From Collinsella sp. (GTDB lineage Bacteria; Actinomycetota; Coriobacteriia; Coriobacteriales; Coriobacteriaceae), in assembly GCA_019414345.1 (NCBI GenBank), contig DXMF01000037.1:38582-102581 (forward strand): 64,000 nucleotides of DNA. Direction: 5' to 3'. The notes beneath the pieces are model-generated. The model did no database searches. It was not told where the DNA came from and saw only the letters and a program-made list of their open reading frames with translations. Positions 16,815 through 25,194 of this stretch are shown here, one piece after another; the first letter of the stretch is position 1, and every line of letters starts with the position of its first letter. A program made the position numbers and the translations under genes.

Positions 16815-18152
16815 ATGCTGTTTGATCAGGTGACGGTTATCGGTGGCGGTCTGGCGGGATCGGAATGCGCGATTCAGCTGGCAGATCGCGGGTTCGCCGT
16901 AAAGCTGTGCGAGATGCGCCCGCAGGTAAGCTCTCCTGCCCACCATACCGATCACTTGGCGGAGCTCGTCTGCTCCAATTCGTTTAAGTCGACCCGTCCC
17001 GATTCCGCCGCCGGTCTGCTGAAGGCCGAGCTCGAGCGCATGGGCTCGGTGCTGCTCGACTGCGCTCATCGTGCGGCCGTTCCCGCTGGCGGCGCCCTGG
17101 CGGTCGACCGCGTCAAGTTTTCCGAGCTCGTCGAGGCCGAGGTTGCCGCCCGCCCCAATATCGAGGTCGTCCACGGTGAGGTCACCCAGATCCCCGAGGG
17201 TCATGTGGTTATCGCCGCGGGCCCCTTGTGCTCGCCGGCATTGAGCGGGGAGGTCATGAAGCTTGTCGGTGGTGACGCCCTGGCGTTCTTTGACGCGGCC
17301 GCCCCGATCGTCGATGCCTCGACGCTCGATATGGACGTGCTGTTCTCGCAGTCGCGCTACGAGGAGCAGGGGAGTGGCGACTATCTCAATGCCCCGCTCA
17401 ACAAGGAAGAGTACGAGGCCTTTATCGAGGCACTCACCACGGCCGATCGCGTGGTGCTCAAGGATTTTGAGGGCGGTGACCTGTTCCAGGCCTGCCAGCC
17501 TGCCGAGGAGGTTGCGCGCACGGGCAAGGATGCCATCCGCTTTGGCGCCATGAAGCCCGTCGGGCTCACCGACCCGCGCACCGGTCGCCGTCCCTGGGCG
17601 GCAATTCAGCTGCGCGCCGAGAACAAGGAGAAGACCGCCTATAACCTGGTTGGCTTCCAGACCAACCTGACCTTCGGCGAACAGAAGCGCGTCTTCCATA
17701 TGGTTCCCGGCCTGGAGAACGCCGAGTTCTTCCGCTACGGCGTCATGCACCGCAACACCTTTGTCGATGCGCCGCACGTGCTCGATGGCACCTTTGCCGT
17801 GCCCGGCACGAGCGTGCGTCTTGCCGGCCAGATTACCGGTACCGAGGGGTATATGGAGGCCGTGGCGACGGGTCTGCTCGCCGCGCTCAACACCTATGCC
17901 GAGGCTATCGGTGCTGCGGGCGTCGAGCTGCCGCGCGTGGGCGCCCTGGGCGCGCTCGTGGGGTATGCGACCGACCCGGCTACGGTGGGCTACCAGCCCA
18001 TGCACGTCAACTTTGGCCTCGTGCCGCCGCTCGAGGACGGTAAGCGTCGCAGCAAGCGCGATCGTTACCAGGCCTACGCGGACCGGGCCCTTAAGGCCCT
18101 GGATGCCTATCTGGAAACGCGCTCCGATCTGTTTGGAGGCGAGAGGTCATAG
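16815..18152 (+). CDS. trmFO: Methylenetetrahydrofolate-tRNA-(uracil-5-)-methyltransferase TrmFO
   Basis: VTVIGGGLAGSECAIQLADRGFAVKL is the FAD-binding motif, followed by MRP and LVCSNSFKST typical of the GidA-related TrmFO family, and the late PVGLTDPRTGRRPWAAIQLR and GTSVRLAGQITGTEGYMEAVATGLLAA blocks. TrmFO makes ribothymidine at tRNA position 54 with methylene-THF and FAD. I use ATG 16815 with AAAGG at a good distance; TTG 16809 is too close to that site. The 445-residue protein ends in a TAG that overlaps the proposed xerC start. Confidence 0.95.
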   Translation: MLFDQVTVIGGGLAGSECAIQLADRGFAVKLCEMRPQVSSPAHHTDHLAELVCSNSFKSTRPDSAAGLLKAELERMGSVLLDCAHRAAVPAGGALAVDRVKFSELVEAEVAARPNIEVVHGEVTQIPEGHVVIAAGPLCSPALSGEVMKLVGGDALAFFDAAAPIVDASTLDMDVLFSQSRYEEQGSGDYLNAPLNKEEYEAFIEALTTADRVVLKDFEGGDLFQACQPAEEVARTGKDAIRFGAMKPVGLTDPRTGRRPWAAIQLRAENKEKTAYNLVGFQTNLTFGEQKRVFHMVPGLENAEFFRYGVMHRNTFVDAPHVLDGTFAVPGTSVRLAGQITGTEGYMEAVATGLLAALNTYAEAIGAAGVELPRVGALGALVGYATDPATVGYQPMHVNFGLVPPLEDGKRRSKRDRYQAYADRALKALDAYLETRSDLFGGERS

Positions 18153-19069
18153 CCTTTGACCTGTACGATGCCGTCGACTCGTTCATCGCCTACATTGCAC
18201 GCGTCGAGGGGCTCGCTCCCAATACGGTAACGGCCTACGCCTCGCGGCTCGAGCGCTTCGCCGCGTGGTGCGACCGCGAGGGCATCGACGCTCGCGTCGC
18301 CGACGTACGGACCGTTCGCTCCTATTTGGCCGAGCTGTCGCGTGGCCAGGTGGCGGCTCGGACCCTTGCGGCGCATCTGTCTGCCATTCGCTCGCTCTAT
18401 CGGTGGATGGCTGCCGAGGGAATCGTTGAGGGCGATGCGGTCTCGGCGATATCCTCGCCCAAACTGCCGCGCGATCTTCCCGGTGTGCTGACGACCCGGC
18501 AAGTCGAGGCGTTGCTCGAGGCCCCCGACACCTCTACGCCTTCGGGGCTGCGTGATGAAGCGATGCTCGAGCTGCTCTATGCCTCCGGCGCGCGAATCTC
18601 GGAGCTCGCGGCGCTCAACGTGGAGTCCATTGCTTGGTCAGAGCGAACGCTGCGACTTTGGGGCAAGGGGAGCAAGGAGCGTATCGTGCCCCTCTATCGG
18701 CGCGCTCTCGAGGCGACTCGTCGCTATATTGAGGAGGGGAGGCCACATCTCCTTGTGCAGGCAAAGCGTGTCGATAGTGCGAACGGCGTGCATCCGTTGT
18801 TTATCTCGGCGCGCGGAAACCGCATGAGTGCCGCCATGCTCAGAAGGCGGTTCCACATGCTTGCGGCACTTGCCGGCATTCCTGCCGACATCGCCCCGCA
18901 TGCGATGCGCCACACCTTTGCGACCGACCTGCTCGAGGGCGGCGCGGATCTGCGCTCGGTTCAGGAGCTGCTGGGGCATGCGAGCTTGTCCACGACGCAG
19001 ATCTATACGCACCTCACGCCCGACCGACTCAAGCGTGCCGTGAGTCAGGCACACCCCCGCGGCGAGTAG
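18149..19069 (+). CDS. xerC: Tyrosine recombinase XerC/XerD, apparent AUA start
   Basis: Read from 18149, the 306-residue protein is a full-length Xer recombinase: an N-terminal SAM-like core-binding domain (FDLYDAVDSFIAYIARVEGLAPNTVTAY) and a catalytic domain with Arg149 (GARISEL), Lys173 (GKGSKER), His251-x-x-Arg254, His277 and Tyr286. It should resolve chromosome dimers at dif. There is no ATG, GTG or TTG in frame before TTG 18326, which would delete the first 59 codons, the DNA-binding N-terminal region. The codon at the expected start is ATA, nine bases after GGAGG (18135-18139) and overlapping the trmFO stop as ATAG. See findings. Confidence 0.85.
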   Translation: MAFDLYDAVDSFIAYIARVEGLAPNTVTAYASRLERFAAWCDREGIDARVADVRTVRSYLAELSRGQVAARTLAAHLSAIRSLYRWMAAEGIVEGDAVSAISSPKLPRDLPGVLTTRQVEALLEAPDTSTPSGLRDEAMLELLYASGARISELAALNVESIAWSERTLRLWGKGSKERIVPLYRRALEATRRYIEEGRPHLLVQAKRVDSANGVHPLFISARGNRMSAAMLRRRFHMLAALAGIPADIAPHAMRHTFATDLLEGGADLRSVQELLGHASLSTTQIYTHLTPDRLKRAVSQAHPRGE

Positions 19070-19117
19070 GAGAAGGGCCTCCCGCGCCGCACCGAGGTGT
19101 GTGGTTTTGATTGCGGG

Positions 19118-19146
19118 TTGGCAGGAAGAGGCAATCCTGCTATCAT
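19118..19146 (+). promoter_or_regulatory. Promoter of rpsB-tsf
   Basis: TTGGCA (19118-19123), a 17-base spacer and TATCAT (19141-19146) preceded by TGC. The leader of about 135 bases includes a GTTGC/GCAAC hairpin followed by five T (about 19156-19177) and may carry S2 autoregulation. Confidence 0.72.
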
Positions 19147-19287
19147 TCATCGGGTTGCTTCACGGCAACATGTTTTTATCACGCACGCGCGGCTACTTCA
19201 TACCGTGGTGCCCGGGCTTTGGTAGCACATGTCCGGGTTGGTTATGGAGGATGACCCCGCGCGGAGGCAAACCACAGGAGGTTTAAC

Positions 19288-20016
19288 ATGGCTACCAAGA
19301 TTAATATCCGCACCCTGCTCGAGGCCGGCTGCCACTTCGGTCACCAGACCCGTCGCTGGAACCCCAAGATGAAGCCGTTCATCTTCGGTGAGCGCAACGG
19401 CATCTACATCCTCGACCTCAAGCAGACCATCCTTGACGCCGACCAGGCCTACACCTTCGTCAAGAACGTCGCCAAGGGCGGCAACGTGCTGTTCGTCGGC
19501 ACCAAGAAGCAGGCTCAGGAGGCCGTTAAGAACGCAGCCGAGCGCGCCAACATGCCTTACATCAACCAGCGTTGGCTCGGCGGCATGCTGACCAACTTCG
19601 TCACCATTCGCTCCCGCATCAACCGCATGGAGGAGCTCGAGGCCATGGTCGAGGACGGCCGCATGGCAGTCCTGCCCAAGAAGGAGCAGGCTGTTCTGGG
19701 TAAGGAGCTCGCTAAGCTCCAGACCAACCTCGGTGGCGCCCGCGACATGAAGGGTCTGCCCCAGGCTCTCTTCGTCATCGACACCAAGCGCGAGGAGAAC
19801 GCCATCAAGGAGGCTCAGCGCCTGAACATCCCCGTCGTCGCTCTGATCGACACCAACTCCGATCCCGACGAGGTCGAGTACGGCATCCCCTGCAACGATG
19901 ACGCCATCTCCGCTGTCACCCTTATGTGCGAGCTCATGGCCGACGCCTGCCTCGCTGGCTCCGGCAAGGAGCAGGTCTCCGAGGCCGAGATGACCGCCGA
20001 GCCCAAGGCCGAGTAA
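19288..20016 (+). CDS. rpsB: 30S ribosomal protein S2
   Basis: INIRTLLEAGCHFGHQTRRWNPKMKPFIFGERNGIYILDL and the later INQRWLGGMLTNFVTIRSRI and RLNIPVVALIDTNSDPDEVEYGIPCNDDA are diagnostic of S2, which joins the 30S subunit late. The AGGAGG ribosome-binding site is seven bases before ATG 19288. 242 residues. It is co-transcribed with tsf, as is usual. Confidence 0.97.
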   Translation: MATKINIRTLLEAGCHFGHQTRRWNPKMKPFIFGERNGIYILDLKQTILDADQAYTFVKNVAKGGNVLFVGTKKQAQEAVKNAAERANMPYINQRWLGGMLTNFVTIRSRINRMEELEAMVEDGRMAVLPKKEQAVLGKELAKLQTNLGGARDMKGLPQALFVIDTKREENAIKEAQRLNIPVVALIDTNSDPDEVEYGIPCNDDAISAVTLMCELMADACLAGSGKEQVSEAEMTAEPKAE

Positions 20017-20061
20017 ATCAGTCCTATTTAAGTCTTTTTCATCTCTTTGAAAGGAACCACA

Positions 20062-20931
20062 ATGGCCCAGATTACCGCCGCTATGGTCAAGCAGCTCCGC
20101 GAGATGACCGACTCCCCGATGATGGAGTGCAAGAAGGCTCTCGTCGAGGCTGACGGCGACATGGATGCCGCCGTCGACGTTCTGCGCAAGAACGGCCTCG
20201 CCAAGGCTGCCAAGAAGGCTGGCCGTGAGACCAACGAGGGCGCTGTCGCCGCGTTCGTCTCCGAGGATGGCAAGACCGGCGCTCTGCTCGAGCTCTCCTG
20301 CGAGACCGACTTCGTCGGCTCCAACGCCAAGTTCACCGGCTTTGCTTCCAAGGTCGCCGAGGTTGTCGCTACCACCGAGCCGGCCGATGTCGATGCTCTT
20401 CTCGAGAAGCCGATGGGCGAGGAGACCGTTTCCTCCGAGCTCACCGAGATGATTCACATCATGGGCGAGAACATGAAGATCTCTCGTTTCGCCGCCCGCA
20501 AGGCCGAGAACGGCGCCCTCGCTTCTTACATCCACATGGGTGGTAAGATCGGCGTCCTCGTCGAGTTCGCTTTCGAGAAGGCCGAGACCGCTCAGGCCGA
20601 CTCCTTCAAGACCTTCGCTCACGACGTCGCCCTTCAGGTTGCCGCCGTCGCCCCGATCTGCGCTACCCGCGATCAGGTTCCGGCTGAGACCGTCGAGCAC
20701 GAGAAGCAGATTTACATGGCTCAGGCCGCCGAGTCCGGCAAGCCCGAGGCCATTCAGGAGAAGATGGCTGTTGGCCGTCTGGAGAAGTTCTACAAGCAGT
20801 CCGTGCTCACCGAGCAGGAGTTCATCAAGGACAGCTCCCTCACCATCAAGAAGTACGCTGAGCAGGTCTCCAAGGAGCTCGGCGATACCATTACCGTCGT
20901 TGCCTTCGACCGTCTGGTCCGTGGCGAGTAA
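20062..20931 (+). CDS. tsf: Elongation factor Ts
   Basis: MAQITAAMVKQLREMTDSPMMECKKALVEADGDMDAAVDVLRKNGL is the EF-Ts UBA-like N-terminus with the TDF-type contact region for EF-Tu (LSCETDFVGSN). EF-Ts exchanges GDP on EF-Tu. The start is ATG 20062 with AAAGGA upstream; TTG 20047 is upstream of that site. 289 residues. Confidence 0.97.
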   Translation: MAQITAAMVKQLREMTDSPMMECKKALVEADGDMDAAVDVLRKNGLAKAAKKAGRETNEGAVAAFVSEDGKTGALLELSCETDFVGSNAKFTGFASKVAEVVATTEPADVDALLEKPMGEETVSSELTEMIHIMGENMKISRFAARKAENGALASYIHMGGKIGVLVEFAFEKAETAQADSFKTFAHDVALQVAAVAPICATRDQVPAETVEHEKQIYMAQAAESGKPEAIQEKMAVGRLEKFYKQSVLTEQEFIKDSSLTIKKYAEQVSKELGDTITVVAFDRLVRGE

Positions 20932-20954
20932 ATAAGCTCTTGTAGCTGGTAATG

Positions 20955-20989
20955 AGCAGGCTGTGGGTTTTACTCACAGCCTGCTTTTT
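20955..20989 (+). terminator. Intrinsic terminator after tsf
   Basis: A perfect 11-bp stem (20955-20965 with 20975-20985) ending in a run of five T. Confidence 0.92.
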
Positions 20990-21010
20990 CATGGCTCTTA
21001 TCAGAGCCTT

Positions 21011-21019
21011 TGCTATCAT
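21011..21019 (+). promoter_or_regulatory. Extended -10 promoter of pyrH operon
   Basis: TGC TATCAT, identical to the extended -10 of rpsB and adhE, lies 30 bases before the pyrH start. No strong -35. Confidence 0.5.
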
Positions 21020-21048
21020 ATTGAAAGTCTAATTAAAGGAGGATCGCT

Positions 21049-21771
21049 TTGTCCGACATCCGATATAAACGCGTGCTTCTGAAGCTTTCCGGCGAAGCAC
21101 TGATGGGCGACGGCCAATATGGTATCGACCCCAAGATTACCGACCATCTTGCCAAGCAGGTCAAGGAGCTGCTCGCCGTTGGCCATGAGGTCGGCGTTGT
21201 TGTCGGCGGCGGCAACATTTTCCGCGGCATGGCCGGCGCTGCTGGTGGCATGGAGCGCGCCCAGGCCGACTACATGGGCATGCTGGCAACCGTTATGAAC
21301 GCGCTCGCCCTGCAGGATGCCTTTGAGCACAACGATGTTCCCTGCCGCGTGATGAGCGCTATCCAGATGAACGAGATCTGCGAGCCCTATATTCGCCGTC
21401 GCGCCATCAACCACCTTTCCAAGGGTAATGTCGTTATTTTTGCCGCCGGTTCGGGCAATCCGTACTTTACGACCGACACCGCCGCGGCTCTTCGTGCCTG
21501 CGAGATCGGTGCCGAGATTCTGATTAAGGCCACCAAGGTTGACGGCATCTACGACAAGGATCCTGTCAAGTGTTCCGATGCCGTCCGTTTTGACAAGATT
21601 ACCTATCACGAGGTTCTCGTCCGCGGTCTGCAGGTTATGGATTCCACGGCCACGGCGCTGTGCCAGGATAACCGTATGCCGATTTTGGTCCTCAACATCG
21701 ATGGCGAGGACACCGTCAAACGCGCGCTTTCGGGTGAGCCCGTCGGCACGCTCGTCTATCAGGAGGATTAA
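21049..21771 (+). CDS. pyrH: UMP kinase
   Basis: YKRVLLKLSGEALMGDGQYGIDPK and VGVVVGGGNIFRG are the amino-acid-kinase-fold motifs of bacterial UMP kinase; the C-terminal ATKVDGIYDKDP segment is also typical. It phosphorylates UMP to UDP as a hexamer, usually GTP-activated and UTP-inhibited. The start is TTG 21049, eight bases after GGAGG. 240 residues. It heads pyrH-frr-uppS-cdsA-dxr-rseP-ispG-proS. Confidence 0.96.
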   Translation: MSDIRYKRVLLKLSGEALMGDGQYGIDPKITDHLAKQVKELLAVGHEVGVVVGGGNIFRGMAGAAGGMERAQADYMGMLATVMNALALQDAFEHNDVPCRVMSAIQMNEICEPYIRRRAINHLSKGNVVIFAAGSGNPYFTTDTAAALRACEIGAEILIKATKVDGIYDKDPVKCSDAVRFDKITYHEVLVRGLQVMDSTATALCQDNRMPILVLNIDGEDTVKRALSGEPVGTLVYQED

Positions 21772-21773
21772 GC

Positions 21774-22310
21774 ATGGCAGAGAACATCACCGCCCACATG
21801 GACAAGTCGCTCGAGTCCCTCAAGCACAACTTCTCCAAGGTTCGCACGGGCCGCGCCAACGCTAACATTCTGTCCGACATTTCGGTCGATTACTACGGTG
21901 TTCCCACGCCGGTTACCCAGGTTGCCGCCGTTAAGACCCCCGAGGCTCACATGCTGCTTATCGAGCCCTGGGACAAGGCGCTCGTCAACGCAATCGTGAA
22001 GGCTATCAGCGCTTCCGATCTGGGCATTACTCCCAACTCTGACGGTACCGTCGTGCGCCTGCCGTTCCCGGCTCCCACCGAGGAGCGTCGTCGCGAGCTC
22101 GTCAAGGAGTGCCGCGAGTATGCCGAGCAGGCCAAGGTCTCCATTCGCAACATCCGTCGCGACTTTAACAACAAGCTCGAGCGCGACGAAGAGCTCACCG
22201 AGGACGATGTCCGTCGCGAGCAGGCCAAGGTCCAGAAGCATACCGATGAGTATGTTGCCAAGGTCGAGGAGCTTCTGAAGGAAAAAGAAGCCGAGGTCAT
22301 GGAGATCTAA
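21774..22310 (+). CDS. frr: Ribosome recycling factor
   Basis: HMDKSLESLKHNFSKVRTGRANANILSDISVDYYGVPTPVTQVA is the RRF signature, followed by the long C-terminal helix (LVKECREYAEQAKVSIRNIRRDFNNKL). RRF splits post-termination ribosomes with EF-G. At 178 residues it is slightly short of the usual 185 at the N-terminus. It starts three bases after pyrH. Confidence 0.96.
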   Translation: MAENITAHMDKSLESLKHNFSKVRTGRANANILSDISVDYYGVPTPVTQVAAVKTPEAHMLLIEPWDKALVNAIVKAISASDLGITPNSDGTVVRLPFPAPTEERRRELVKECREYAEQAKVSIRNIRRDFNNKLERDEELTEDDVRREQAKVQKHTDEYVAKVEELLKEKEAEVMEI

Positions 22311-22311
22311 G

Positions 22312-23106
22312 GTGCAATACGACGAGAACAAACTGGTCGAGTACTTTGCCGACGCCCCTGCGGGCGTCGGTTTTTCCGACCTTGACCTCAATAAGATTCC
22401 GCATCATATTTCGTGCATCATGGACGGTAACGGTCGTTGGGCCACGGCGCGCGGTCTTGCCCGCACCGAGGGACACAAGGCCGGTATCGTCTCCCTGCGC
22501 GAGATTATTACCGCATGCGTGCGTTTGGGCGTCGACGTCCTTTCGGCCTATGCGTTTTCCACCGAAAACTGGAATCGTCCGCAGCATGAGGTCAACGTTT
22601 TAATGCATCTGTTTGCTAAGACGTTTATCGATGAGCTGCCGCTGCTTAAGCGCGAAAACGTGCGCGTTGTCTTTTTGGGCGATATTTCCGCACTGCCCAA
22701 GAAGACCCGCGATGTCTTTGAGCGAGGTCTTGCCGAGTGTGCCGACCATACCGGCATGACGCTGGCACTTGCCGTCAACTACGGAGCCCGTGCCGAGATC
22801 ACCCGTGCTGTCCGTCAGATCGCGCTCGATGCCGCTGCCGGAAAGATCGATCCGGCCGCTATCGACGATGATATGGTTGCTTCGCACCTGTACACCGCTG
22901 GGCTACCCGATCCTGAGCTTGTGATTCGAACCTCCGGCGAGCTTCGCCTTTCGAACTATCTGCTGTGGCAGGTTGCCTATTCCGAGTTTTATGTCACCGA
23001 TACCTATTGGCCCGACTTTGATCGTTGGGGTCTTGTCAACGCCATTTTGGCCTATCAGGGCCGCGACCGTAGGTTTGGTGGACTGAGCAAGACCGAGGAG
23101 GCTTAA
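22312..23106 (+). CDS. uppS: Undecaprenyl diphosphate synthase (cis-prenyltransferase)
   Basis: IPHHISCIMDGNGRWATARGLARTEGHKAG contains the catalytic Asp and P-loop; FSTENWNRP and VIRTSGELRLSNYLLWQVAYSEFY complete the cis-prenyltransferase motifs. It makes C55-PP, the lipid carrier for peptidoglycan. The only usable start is GTG 22312, GGAG seven bases upstream, giving about 29 residues before IPHH. A strong terminator-like hairpin lies inside this N-terminal coding segment (22349-22375). Confidence 0.94.
   Translation: MQYDENKLVEYFADAPAGVGFSDLDLNKIPHHISCIMDGNGRWATARGLARTEGHKAGIVSLREIITACVRLGVDVLSAYAFSTENWNRPQHEVNVLMHLFAKTFIDELPLLKRENVRVVFLGDISALPKKTRDVFERGLAECADHTGMTLALAVNYGARAEITRAVRQIALDAAAGKIDPAAIDDDMVASHLYTAGLPDPELVIRTSGELRLSNYLLWQVAYSEFYVTDTYWPDFDRWGLVNAILAYQGRDRRFGGLSKTEEA
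22349..22375 (+). terminator. Intrinsic-terminator-like hairpin inside uppS
   Basis: A perfect 9-bp G-C rich stem (22349-22357 with 22362-22370), a four-base loop CTGC and five T. It lies 38 bases after the frr stop, within codons 13-22 of uppS. It may attenuate transcription between frr and uppS-cdsA-dxr. Confidence 0.6.
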
Positions 23107-23108
23107 TC

Positions 23109-23984
23109 GTGTCCGATCGTCCCAAGGCGTCTGCTCCCAAGGCGCCTGCCGCCAAGAGCGGCGCGGCCGCGACTTCGTGGCTTGCCGGCTTTATTACCCG
23201 TGCCGCCGCAGGTATCGTCTACGCCGTCGTATTTATTCTCTGCCTGGTTTTGGGTATCGTTCCCACCGCCATCTTCGTCTCCGTCATGAGCGGCCTGTGC
23301 TGCTTTGAGTATTTCCGCATGACGAAGCTCGATGGCAAGGTGGCCAACGAGCGCCTGGGTATCGCTGCCGCCGTGCTCTTTCCGCTCTCGGCGCTGGGCG
23401 ACTCGCTGCTGTTGAATGCGCTGCTTTTTGCATTGATGCTTGCGGTGGGCATTTGGTATGTCTGTTCGTCGCGTACCCGCATATCCGATGTGGCTGTGAC
23501 ACTCATGGGTCCCATCTACACCGGTTTTATGCTGTCGGCCATCGTGCTGCTGCGCGATGCCGTGCCCGGTTTTGCCGGCGCCCTGCTTTCGGTGGGTGTT
23601 TGCGCGTCTCTCTGGGTCTCCGATTCGTTTGCCTACATCGTGGGCAGCCGTATCGGCAAGCACAAGATGGTCCCCAAGATTTCTCCCAAAAAGAGCTGGG
23701 AGGGCTTTGTCGGCGGCATCTTGGGCTCGGTTCTTATCTGGCTTATTTTGTGGGCGACGCATTTCTATAAGCTGAGCTTGCCCTATGCGCTGCTTTGCGG
23801 CGTGGTTGTGTCCATCCTGGGCGTTATCGGTGACCTCATCGAGTCACGCATCAAGCGTGGCGTGGGCGTCAAGGATTCTGGCAACCTTATTCCGGGCCAT
23901 GGCGGCATGCTCGATCGTAGCGACTCGCTTATCTTTGGCTGCATTACCGCGCAGCTGCTTTTGATGATCGGAGGCGTGCTGTAA
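23109..23984 (+). CDS. cdsA: Phosphatidate cytidylyltransferase
   Basis: The C-terminal signature SRIKRGVGVKDSGNLIPGHGGMLDRSDS is the CdsA pattern with the KD-x-G and HGG-x-xDR residues. About seven or eight membrane helices are visible after an Ala/Lys-rich cytosolic N-terminus of about 25 residues. CdsA makes CDP-diacylglycerol from CTP and phosphatidate. GTG 23109 lies three bases after uppS. 291 residues. Confidence 0.95.
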   Translation: MSDRPKASAPKAPAAKSGAAATSWLAGFITRAAAGIVYAVVFILCLVLGIVPTAIFVSVMSGLCCFEYFRMTKLDGKVANERLGIAAAVLFPLSALGDSLLLNALLFALMLAVGIWYVCSSRTRISDVAVTLMGPIYTGFMLSAIVLLRDAVPGFAGALLSVGVCASLWVSDSFAYIVGSRIGKHKMVPKISPKKSWEGFVGGILGSVLIWLILWATHFYKLSLPYALLCGVVVSILGVIGDLIESRIKRGVGVKDSGNLIPGHGGMLDRSDSLIFGCITAQLLLMIGGVL

Positions 23985-25171
23985 TGGCCTTTCAGACGAC
24001 GTACGCCCCCGATGGCCGTCTGCGGGTTGCAATTTTGGGCTGTACGGGCTCTATTGGCACCCAGGCGCTCGATGTTTGCCGTCAGCATGCCGACCGTCTG
24101 CAGGTGACGGCGCTTTCCGTTAATTCCAGTACCGCTGAGCTTGTTGCGCTTGCCCGTGAGTTTTCGGTTCCGGCCGTTGCCGTGGCCGACACCACCCACG
24201 GTACGGACGCTGTGCTGCAGGAGCTGCCCGAGGGCACGGAGCTCGGCGTTGGCGCACGGGCCGTGTGCGAGCTCGCATGCCGCGATGATGTCGACTGCGT
24301 GCTCGTGGCCATCGTGGGCGCTGCCGGGCTCGAAGCAAGCCATGCGGCCCTGACATCGAACAGGCGTCTTGCACTTGCTAACAAGGAGTCCCTCGTTGTC
24401 GGCGGTGACCTGCTGATGCCGTTGGCGCAGCCCGGTCAGCTTATTCCAGTCGACTCCGAGCACTCCGCCATCTACCAGTGCTATCTGGGGGAGAATCCGC
24501 GCGAGGCTCACTGCATTTGGCTCACTTGCTCGGGTGGTCCGTTCTTTGGCCGTACGCGCGACGAGCTCAATTGCGTGACACGCTCCGATGCGCTGGCACA
24601 CCCCACGTGGGCCATGGGTGCTAAGATCACCATCGACTCTGCGACCCTCATGAATAAGGGCTTGGAGCGTATCGAGGCGATGCACCTGTTCGGGTGCGAT
24701 CTCGACTTTATCAACGTGGTCGTTCAGCGCCAGTCAAAGATCCACTCGATGGTCGAGTATGCGGACGGCTCTGTGATGGCACATCTTGGTGCGTCCGACA
24801 TGCGCATTCCCATCCAGTTCGCGTTCTCGTATCCCGAGCGGTGGGATACCCCAGCGCCTCGAATCGATTTCCGCGAGCTCGGGCAGCTTACGTTTGATGC
24901 TGCCGATATGGACACATTCCGCTGCCTGGCGCTGGCCGAGCGTGCCGGCAGAACGGGCGGCACCATGCCGTGCGTGCTGAATGCCGCCAACGAAGTTGCC
25001 GTCGATGCCTTCCTGCACGATGCCTGTACCTTTACCGATATCGACCGTATCGTCGAGTCGTGCATGGATGCACACGATACGCAGGCGGTCGCATCCTTTG
25101 AGCAGCTTCGCGATATCGATACGTGGGCTCGTGCCAAGGCCGCCGAGGTGCTCGCTGCAACCCGCTCTTAA
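23984..25171 (+). CDS. dxr: 1-deoxy-D-xylulose 5-phosphate reductoisomerase
   Basis: RVAILGCTGSIGTQALDVCRQH is the NADPH-binding motif; PVDSEHSAIYQCY and LTCSGGPFFGRTRDELNCVT hold metal and substrate residues, and KITIDSATLMNKGLERIEAMHLF is invariant in Dxr. It converts DXP to MEP, the committed step of the non-mevalonate pathway. ATG 23984 overlaps the cdsA stop by one base. 395 residues. ispG three genes on catalyses a later step of the same pathway. Confidence 0.96.
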   Translation: MAFQTTYAPDGRLRVAILGCTGSIGTQALDVCRQHADRLQVTALSVNSSTAELVALAREFSVPAVAVADTTHGTDAVLQELPEGTELGVGARAVCELACRDDVDCVLVAIVGAAGLEASHAALTSNRRLALANKESLVVGGDLLMPLAQPGQLIPVDSEHSAIYQCYLGENPREAHCIWLTCSGGPFFGRTRDELNCVTRSDALAHPTWAMGAKITIDSATLMNKGLERIEAMHLFGCDLDFINVVVQRQSKIHSMVEYADGSVMAHLGASDMRIPIQFAFSYPERWDTPAPRIDFRELGQLTFDAADMDTFRCLALAERAGRTGGTMPCVLNAANEVAVDAFLHDACTFTDIDRIVESCMDAHDTQAVASFEQLRDIDTWARAKAAEVLAATRS

Positions 25172-25194
25172 TCGTAAGGATTGCTTTTCGTTTT

